NCBI RefSeq assembly: GCF_030272615.1
Contig: NC_081414.1
Span: forward strand, 909,545,009 to 909,609,008
DNA length: 64,000 nt
Reading direction: 5' to 3'
Source of the DNA: Cryptomeria japonica
Taxonomy: Eukaryota > Streptophyta > Pinopsida > Cupressales > Cupressaceae
Within the stretch, counting starts at the first letter, position 1. Each line of letters begins with the position of its first letter. Positions 56,393 to 64,000 of this stretch are shown here, one piece after another. Both the position numbers and the translations under genes were made by a program. The notes under the pieces were generated by a model, which worked only from the letters and a program-made list of their open reading frames with translations, had not been told where the DNA came from and ran no database searches.

Positions 56393-57296
56393 TGTTGGCA
56401 TTATACACTCAGATGAGAAAGGTGGATGTTGTCATTGATGGCAACAAGGTTTCATTGGTTCAACTATCCATAGACTTCACCTATTGGTACCGGCAGATAC
56501 AACAAGGCTTATTCACACTGGCATCCAGTTTACACCGACAGAAGATTATACCGGCATTCTAGGCCGACTTGACAATAGCTATTGTATAAGCGAAATAAAT
56601 TATAATGTAAATTATAATTTTATGGCTGACATGTTGTATTGTAAAGACTCTTATATTTATGAGTTCTTGTAGGTCAATTAAAAAGAAGTAAGCGGTAATA
56701 TGAGTTAAGATAGGATATGATAGTGAATAGTTGTATATGCATTTTGATGTGTTTATTTTGGAGCAAATAAGAAGCAGATCAGAGCAAAGACTATTCTGTA
56801 TAAGCAAAATCATTTGATAGCATACCGGATAGGGTTTTTGGTAGAGGCATAACCAGTATCATACAGAGCACAACAACGAACTCGTCCAACATTTTGATGC
56901 GAGTTGTAAGAGGTAATTTTATGTTTTCATCAGTGTGATGTTGTAGTCAGTGAGACTCCACTTTTGTTGTTGAGCAGTGAGCTCTAGGAAGTTGGCCTTC
57001 CTGCATGTGCAGGCCCCTTTTGTACTAAGTAATATTTATTCATATGGCTAGTGAGTAAATATTGTGGGTCACAAATCCCACCGAGGTTATTCCCTTATCG
57101 GGTTTCCTTGCCAAAATATTTGTGTTATGGTCTGCATTGATGTTGATTCCTTTGTTTCTCTTTACTGCATTATCGTGTGCTTACCGACATATTAATCTCA
57201 GTAAAATTGTAAATAAGTTTAAATCTTTCATTTACCGGTCAGACACTGATTCACCCACCCCTCTCAGTGTCTTTGAGATTAATCAATTATCTAATA
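56393..57296 (+). repeat. 3' LTR of element F
   Basis: 904 bases, matching the 5' LTR. It ends CTAATA rather than ATAACA, so the terminal CA has mutated to TA. It is followed by the duplication gacca. Confidence 0.95.
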
Positions 57297-58139
57297 GACC
57301 ATACCGATGACATTAAGACATTCACCTACAATAAGTTTTTAGATGATTATAATTATGTCAAAACCAAGGAATTTGGGTATTTATCTATTTCTTTGAACAA
57401 GGATGAGAACCAAAAGCAAGTTGTAGAGGAAAGAAACAAGGCACCACCCTCAAAATGGGATAGAATTGGGAGATAAATGATAAGTTCAATTTTAGGATTG
57501 ATAATATCACATTAGAAGAGGGTAGGAAGATGGGAAGAGAAAGCAAAATTCTGTTGTTTCCACATTGGCATCTATGTACTGCCTTGGATTTTGTTATAGT
57601 TAGGAAGCAGAGAAAGCAAATATACTCATCTAAAGAGCAAGTAGAGAAGGACTATTTTGGATCAATTTTTATTCCTGAGCATGAAACCTTGGTGATGTGA
57701 GTATTAGCTCCTAATACAAACAAACCAATTTGGTTCATAATCTAGAGGACTTAAATGGGAGTGCATTGGTAAGGAGAATATCAAAGACACCTACGCTAGA
57801 GGTTGTAGAATTGGTTGTTAATACCACATTATTTAGTAAGGCTACCACTAATACTTTACTTGGAGATAATGAGGCTTTGAAGAGGGATTATATGAAATTG
57901 GCTATAGGGAATAAGGAGATGGAAGCGCATATAGAAATTCTAAAAATTTCTCTAGTACCTGTTGTATCTACTCCAACTTCTACACGAGAATTTACTTTTG
58001 CACAAGAATTTACATCTGATACAAGAATTTATTGTCCACACATATTCTCTTCCTTTGGTACAATTTGTTATGGGTTCTACAATGCAACTAAAATTTTAAA
58101 TTAGATCTAAGTAGAAGGTAGCTATTCCATGAAAACTTC

Positions 58140-59296
58140 TTGCCTCCATTATGTTTCTTAGACTAGGACACTATAGAATTTCTCCAACTTTTTGTACATA
58201 ATCTATTTTGACACCACCAGTAGAGATGAAAAAAGGCAAGAACACCAAACTATTTCACATGAACCTGAACTTCTTTAAATTTTCATAGAGTTTCTCTTTC
58301 CTCAACACCCCATTATGATCCTCAAGTGTTGTAGGTTATCTTCTTTAATTTTACTAAAAATTAAAATACCATCAAAATAAAATACTACAAACTTACCAAT
58401 GTAAAATTGTAGTATAGTGTTCATTAGCCTCATAAAAATGTACTACAAGCATCTGATAAACTGAATGACATAACCATCCAAAACTGAATGACATAACCAT
58501 CCACTCATATAAGTCATATCTACTTTTGAGTGCTATTTTTCACTCATCCCCTTCTTGATTTGGATCTAGTGATATAACCACTTCATAGATTGATCTTGAT
58601 ATGGCCCTTGCAAGCATATCCATCATATTGAATCTAGATGAGGTATAGGAAATTAATACTTGATGGTGATCCTATTGATTTCTCTACTATCCATGCACAT
58701 CCTCCATACTCCATCCATATTTGGAGTCAACAATACTAGTATAAAACATGGGCTCATACTCACTATCACCACACCTTTCCTCATAGGTTCAGTCACTCGT
58801 TTATTTAGTTTTCCATGATCATTTTTACTCTTTTTGTAAGTTGCTTGATTAGGAAGAGTTGATCCTAGAATACGATCACTATGATGTTGAATATCTCTTT
58901 TTTATGTTGACAATCATGTAACTCTTTTGGAATAATATCAAAAAATTCTCTTAATATCTCACCTGCTTATGGTGGTATTGATATTTATTTCTCTTCTGCT
59001 CTATGGACTACCAATGCATAAGGGTATATTGTTACCTTCATTGCTTTGACAAGTTATTTTTTAAACAACATAGTCTCACCTTGTACTTCATCCTTAAGAG
59101 GCAACAAAATTACTTTAGATATATCATTCTAAAAGGAGAATGTGTTTTTCTCTCCATCATGAATAAATTTCCTATTATACTTGCATGGTCTCCCCAACAA
59201 TACATAACATGCATCCATTGGAAGGACATCACACCACATCTCATTCTTATTAATATTTAATATGGAAAATTTAATTAGACATCTCAGGATGTTGAA
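58140..59296 (-). pseudogene. Element G reverse transcriptase and protease end (decayed gypsy)
   Basis: Minus strand, heavily frameshifted. The protease end MWCDVLPMDACYVLLGRP is near 59200. The RT pieces include WRMCMDSREINRITIKY (near 58690), and RLMNTILQFYIGKFVVFYFDG (near 58400), where the YLDD motif reads YFDG. The order and motifs match Ty3/gypsy elements like E. It is an old, non-functional copy. Confidence 0.75.
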
Positions 59297-59855
59297 ACTA
59301 TGAAGATCTTCCATGAGCGCATAATTGATAAGTTGGAGGAGTATGTGTATGACATCAAAGACAACTTGAATAATCTAGTGGAAATCAATAGGGAGGCAAT
59401 GAGTAATAGCATTGAAGGTTTGGAGAAAATCAATGCCATGATGGCTTACTATAGAACAAGACCCATATCCAGTGAACCCCCCTTGGGGGAAAAATAGAAA
59501 AAGAATGCTTTAGAGGGTGGTCAGAGTGCTGCTGGTGGGAAAACTAGTTTGGGTCCCTGTACTAGGACCAAGAGCCGGAACTAGGAATAGGGTACCTCTA
59601 GACTCATTATGGGGGATCTGGAGAAGATCAACAAGAATATTATTTAGAAGAACACTGAAGTGGTGCACTCTCTCAGTTGAGTGCTTTTTACTATTTTTTT
59701 GAGTCTTTTCGTCTTAGTTTTTGGCATTGGGTCTGTGTGGGGTTTATCCCCTGTTTCACTATTGTTTAATGTCTTTTTGGCTGCTGGCCTTGGTCTGTAA
59801 AAATTTTGGCTTCAAGTCCTTGTAAAACCTATTTATCTTTATCTCTTTCAAAAAA
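59297..59855 (+). mobile_element. 5'-truncated LINE-like fragment with a coiled-coil ORF piece
   Basis: The plus strand starts with a coiled-coil coding piece (59300-59497; KLEEYVYDIKDNLNNLVEIN), then decayed coding sequence, then a T/G-rich 3' end (ctgctggccttggtctgtaaaaattttgg, ttgtaaaacctattt) and an A run at about 59849-59855, the style of plant LINE 3' ends. It splits the protease of element G, whose frame can be followed on either side. A target duplication is not clear; only cag is shared. Confidence 0.5.
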
Positions 59856-61240
59856 CAGTGACTTCATTCCATTTTTTAAATCATGCAATACAATAGGAAT
59901 GGGGATGTTTTTAACAATACAAATTTAGTTTATCTATCATTTCTCTAGAAACCATATTCTCTCAACTACCTCCATCAACAATTACTTGACATACCTTTCC
60001 CTTGAAGTTCATCTAGTTTAGAACATATTTATTCAAAGCCATGAGTCATTAGATTCTTAAGTTAGTTCTTTCTACTTCTATTGAATTGTCATTGTTCTTC
60101 TCATCATGGCACTTTCTACTACATTAGGTGAGCCTCTAATTCAACTCCTTCATTCTCAGCTTGAGCTACGTTCAAACTGGGAGGTCCTCCTTGATTTATT
60201 TATTGCATGTTAAAATTTTAAATGTATTTAAATTCTTTGTGGCCTTCTTCTCCACACCTAAAGAAAGTGAAAGCCTTCTTTGTCTTTCCCATCCTCTACC
60301 ATCACCATAACCTCTACCCCTCTTAAATCCCCTTCCTCTTTGTTAATTTTAGGGTTCTTGATGAGTATCTACTTGTTTCTATGGTCCACAGGATGATTCT
60401 CCCATACTATAATTCAAACCACCTCATGAAGGAAATGATGTACCACTTCTAAATCCTCTATTCCTTTGAAAATATTTCCTACTCTATTTTTCCTCCATCT
60501 TTAGAGCCAACTAGTATGCCTCTTCCATATTAGTAACTCGGTAAATACTCAATTCATCTTGAATAATTTTTTTAGGCCATTTCTATACCTAGCAGTCATT
60601 TATTCATCATTTTATTGATTCTCCACATTAATGGATAGCTTGTAAAATGCATCTATATAATCTTGTATAGTAGATAAATTCTACTTCAAATTTTAAAATC
60701 TATGAAAAAGGGTTTGTGCATAATCTATTGGCAATTTTTTTCTCTTAGCTTCTTCTCCATCTTATTCCAAGTCTTGATCTTATCCTTTCCCTTCCTAGTT
60801 TGTCCCTTTTGTAAATGATCCCACCAGATCATTGCATGACCCTTCAACTTGGTGCATGCAAATTTAACTTTATTTTCCTCTATAATAGACATTCATTCAA
60901 ATAATTTCCTTATATCATTTAGACAATCTACCAACTCCTTCGGTTTAAGATTTCTTGCATACTTAAAAAATTTGACTTGATTCGTTCATTCTTCCTCTCA
61001 TATGTCCTAAGCAACCTCTCTTCAAAATCCATGCAATCTAATTGATCTTATCCAAGTTCATCATTCTAATCAATATCTCCTTGGTCTAATTATTTGGCAG
61101 AGCCATCTCCTCTTTATCTCACCATCTAGTTTTCATCATAGTCGCAAGATCTGCAACTTGCCTTTGGAGGTTTTGCATCTCTATTTATTTGGGAAAGATC
61201 TCGTCTTCCTCTCCCAACCATCCTCTTTCTTTGATACTAG
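59856..61240 (-). pseudogene. Element G gag and protease start
   Basis: Minus strand: protease loop GKVCQVIVDGGS (near 59990), then upstream a degraded gag with traces of a zinc knuckle region (near 60260), a basic RG-type linker (near 60320) and gag helices (60500-61000). A PBS-like GTATCAAAGAAAG occurs near 61230. No LTR can be defined. Confidence 0.6.
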
Positions 61241-62525
61241 ATATATCCAACTTACAACCAAACAGTCAACATTAAACAGAAAAAAAAGACATGGGCAAAA
61301 CTCCCCAAATCAGTGCTCTTCGTTATTCTCTAATAATTTGTTACTATAATGAGAAAATAAGCCTATTTTAACTACAATTTGAGATCACCATTTTTGGCAA
61401 AGAAAATTGTCAGTTTTGGTAATTTTCATATCTATCCAAATGACTATGAAACTTCCTAATTATTGAAAGCTAACTTGAGAGACACAATTTGTCAACTCAA
61501 TATGTTGATTATATGCATAAAATAAAAGATAAGTGAAAATTACAATCTAGAAAATCCAAAAAAAAACACACTAAAATCTCAATTTGAGGCCCCATATGAT
61601 GGAATTTGGCCCAAAAAATGTGTCAAGTTTTGATCCAATCGAATAGATTCTATTGACATATTTTAGAACACTTCAAGACTCTTATTACCTAAAATTTCAA
61701 CCCAAGCAAACAACCGAGTCAAAAGTTATGACCTTTGAAATATCAAAATCAAACATCATTGATGGTGTTTCTAATTAATTTTTCATGTTGCAGATAAATA
61801 CTAGTAGAGTTGTTTTATGAGATCTTATTATAAAAATATTCCCATATTATATATTATTACTGTACTTATTTTCTTGTTATAATAAAATATAAAAGAATCT
61901 TATAGAAATTAATAGACAAACTTTAGGGATACCTAATAATCTAATTAAGATGTATATGGAGATGACCTAATACCAAACTGACAATGCAAAACTCATTCTA
62001 CATGACCCAAAATGTGAGATAATAATGATAGTGTGAAAAGGCATGGCACACTCATAAATACTTCAACGCACTCAAAACTTAGATTCCATGGAATTTTGGG
62101 TGAGAAGGTGACCATTTTACAGAATAGAAGAGCGTGTTTGTTCAAGTGAAATTGAAAGGTTTCTCAATGGGGATTCTGGAAGAAAGTTTAGGAAAAAATA
62201 TATGAATTGTGTTGTCTCGTCGATTTTTATTCATGATTCTTATTATGAGCATATCGTGCATATCGTACTGAATCTCTCATACATCTTCAGCATAGAAAGA
62301 ACTTCAGTAAAGACATCAATCAAGACGCATCAATCAAGAGAGTTTGCTTAAACTATACAACATACCCAACAAGCATTTATGTTAACAATTGGGTAGAATT
62401 TGTTAGTAACCAACAAAAATTGTATTTAATGATGAATAAACAGAAACATATACGAAGACTCATATAGAATATGGGAAGTGTCTCGTTTAGGAGAAAATTT
62501 ATTTCAGAATAAGAAAGAAATCCAT
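61241..62525. other. Unassigned sequence downstream of the SDR gene
   Basis: AT-rich with no supported gene or repeat. The last part (about 62400-62525) probably contains the 3' untranslated region of the SDR gene, which ends at the stop codon 62526-62528. Confidence 0.4.
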
Positions 62526-63176
62526 TCAGAAGTCACTGATCTCCTTTTCATTGAAGAATTTACCAGAAGGTCCACCAAGAGGAAACAAAGCTAATTTGAC
62601 AACATTTTCAGCACCTTCGCTTGGTGATAAGTCTCCCGTACCATATGTCATTCCAGTTCTAACGTATCCAGGACGAATGCAATTTACGTAAGCCTTATCA
62701 CAAAGCTCACGGGCTAATAGACGTGTGTATGCGTTCACACAAATCTTTGACATTTTGTATGCAGAAAATGGGGCTGGCCATCCTTTCTCTTCCAAGCTTT
62801 TCTTTTGCTTGACATCGTCTAAAAACTGGCTTAAAATGGAATCCAGAAATTCCTCACTAACAATATCCATGTCAGAAAGTTGTTTTTGTAGAACTCGATT
62901 TGGCATCATCTGTGAAAGCATTTGTAAACATATATATAGTGTATTCACTCTTTATATGATTGAAATCTTTATCTTGAGCACAGTAAAAAGAAATTAAATT
63001 ACCTTGAGAAGCCCATGTAAAGAGGAGACATTAACGATTCGTGGCCGGCCAGACGATTCTCTTAATAATGATAGCAACCCTTTCACAACTCTTTTTGTAC
63101 CATAATAATTTATATCAATACATTTTGTTACACTTTCATGATCATACACAGAAGTTTCATTTGATGTTCCATAGAA
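62526..63176 (-). CDS. Short-chain dehydrogenase/reductase, neomenthol dehydrogenase/salutaridine reductase-like (last two exons)
   Basis: Two exons on the minus strand, 63003-63176 (58 codons) and 62526-62909 (127 codons plus stop), join in phase across a 93-base intron with GT...AG ends (CTCAAG|GTAATT and TTTCACAG|ATGATG). Exon 63003-63176 has its own acceptor (TCTTCTGCAG). Family landmarks: INYYGTKRV, the catalytic-serine motif IVNVSSLHG, the active-site Tyr and Lys in AYKMSK, NCIRPGYVRTGMTYGTG and the C-terminal GGPSGKFFNEKEISDF. These fit NADPH-dependent SDRs that reduce carbonyls of terpenoids or alkaloids, such as (+)-neomenthol dehydrogenase and salutaridine reductase; the actual substrate cannot be told. 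About 110 N-terminal residues, including the TGxxxGIG cofactor motif, must lie beyond 64000. No stops occur, so the gene may be functional. Confidence 0.88.
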
Positions 63177-64000
63177 CTGCAGAAGAGAGGGAATATTGAA
63201 TCGATTGAATAAGGATAGTACTCAAATACAATTTAAATAGTAAGAATAGTTTGTGAAAATATAATCTAATCTAATCTCAAAATCATTGTAAATGAAAGAT
63301 AAGATAAGAGTGCATCTGCTTCCATAAAAGGGGAATACTTGTATGAAACAACATTATCCTTCCAAAAAGAAACAAATAATGACAAAATCATAAAGTCATA
63401 AAAATATTATAAAAGAGAGCCAAATTGCAAAAGATAGAAATCTTAAAATTTGGGGAGAGACATCATCAAAATAATCCTACCCCATATCAATTAAGTCTTT
63501 TCCATTATCAATAGGATTCCACTCAATGAGAACATTTTATTCATAGATTAGGAAGAACCTTATATTGTTAAATAGCAACAATTCATTAGCTAAGAAAAAA
63601 ATTCCTACCTTATAATCCACCCATGTTGGTGGGAAGATCTTGAGCGATAACCAACATTAGGAGATCAATTAGATTGATCTATTTGGGAAGGAGACCAACC
63701 TAGAAATTGACTAACTAGAGGAGAGAGCAACCTTTTGCAACTATTGAATGGTGCTAGGAGGAACCTAAGTGGCTATGTCTTTAGTGTAGTTAAGATGACT
63801 AGGTTTGACGAAGCATTGTTATGGAAATGTGTTTTTTTGTACATCAATATTTGTTTTATCAACCTAAACTTGAATCTACGTTAACACATTTAAGAGACAT
63901 TGTGTGAGAAGAAAAGTTAGCATCAACATAATTCTAGTTAAAATTAGTAGAATTCATATCTTTCCAAATGATTAACAAAATATTTGGCTTGAAAATATGC
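63177..64000 (-). other. Probable intron of the SDR gene
   Basis: An acceptor at 63177-63182 precedes the exon. I find no exon with the expected cofactor-binding or NNAG motifs up to 64000, so the upstream exon probably lies outside the window, making this intron longer than 800 bases. Confidence 0.5.

Larger units (their letters stand above)
50347..57296 (+). mobile_element. Element F: LTR retrotransposon with gag and a second large ORF, no pol
   Basis: A 6,950-base element with LTRs 50347-51252 and 56393-57296, flanked by perfect duplications gacca (50342-50346 and 57297-57301). It has a tRNA-Met-type PBS, a gag with several zinc knuckles (51324-52439), an untranslated gap with a possible promoter, a second frame (52757-56073) of unknown function, and a PPT. 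No RT, RNase H, integrase or protease motif is seen in 5 kb of internal sequence. It therefore fits the class of non-autonomous elements described as LARD or TR-GAG, and would need enzymes from a partner. It shares LTR and gag features with element A. Confidence 0.9.
48832..58085 (+). pseudogene. ORF H: unrecognised plus-strand reading frame, interrupted twice
   Basis: An ATG at 48832 opens MSKKVVVFGPSRKLDKEFF. The frame is cut at about 48914 by a solo LTR, resumes at about 50279 with MDDFSSYVT then LTLEDKNILED, is cut again by element F at the gacca site, and resumes at 57297 as HTDDIKTFTYNKFLDDYNYV. The join across F is in frame. Later pieces (57480-58085) change frame but keep the same character: ILLFPHWHLCTALDFVIVRK and FGSIFIPEHETLVM, then a coiled-coil end (57730-58104). 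In-frame stops lie at 48892 and about 50306 (TAG) and 57474 (TAA). I do not recognise the family. It could be a gag-like or captured protein of another non-autonomous element, or a host-derived gene. Confidence 0.55.

Noticed and set aside
59297-59855. Reading this fragment as the direct continuation of ORF H
   Set aside because: Element G's protease continues on both sides of the fragment, which shows an independent insertion into G. A family link to H remains possible.
63840-63860. Possible SDR exon with HNNAS on the minus strand, close to the expected NNAG motif
   Set aside because: The surrounding residues do not fit the family and there is no cofactor motif or splice site in the right place.

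Overview
This is plant nuclear DNA: AT-rich, intron-containing, and made almost wholly of LTR retrotransposons and their debris. The size and depth of nesting, and repeat families that look to me like those of conifers, suggest a gymnosperm-type giant genome. That is inference; no sequence here fixes the species. Only one host gene is supported, a short-chain dehydrogenase/reductase (SDR) on the minus strand at the right edge (62526-63176), whose first exon(s) lie outside the window.

Left third (1-27376), a set of nested elements that can be dated by order. Element A (minus) is a gag-bearing element remnant: LTR 26266-27376, tRNA-Met-type PBS, gag start 26052-26250, gag end 4373-5287. Element B (minus, Ty3/gypsy, 5288-26051) is inserted inside A's gag with a near-perfect 5-bp duplication (ccagg/ccaag). 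B has gag, protease, a scar where reverse transcriptase should be, the integrase C-terminus, a long 3' region with a 34/36-bp tandem repeat and an antisense 'plant mobile domain' fragment, and a PPT. Element C (plus, chromodomain Ty3/gypsy, 10910-18756) is inserted in B's integrase with a perfect duplication (ccttc). A solo LTR of B's own family (5622-6411, duplication attag) is inserted in the opposite orientation inside B's 3' LTR. Element D (minus, entering from the left edge to 3995) abuts the A remnant and carries an open reading frame of about 712 codons, the most intact protein in the window.

Middle (27377-48831): decayed sequence with a LINE ORF1 remnant (about 29870-30560), local duplications, a solo LTR with a perfect duplication (38802-39607, ttatt), and a decayed minus-strand chromovirus E (41016-47257) with gag, protease, RT, RNase H, integrase and chromodomain remnants.

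Right (48832-62525): an unrecognised plus-strand reading frame H (from 48832) is interrupted first by a solo LTR related to element C (about 48915-50276) and then by element F (50347-57296, perfect duplication gacca). F has two LTRs, a tRNA-Met PBS, a multi-zinc-knuckle gag, a second large reading frame of unknown function, and no pol. Next comes a decayed minus-strand gypsy element G split by a 5'-truncated LINE-like fragment, then a gene-poor stretch before the SDR gene.

The best candidates for something new are F (gag plus a roughly 1,000-residue unknown ORF with its own possible promoter, no polymerase), D (a long repeat-bearing ORF ending in a protease domain without a recognisable gag domain), and the unknown ORF H.
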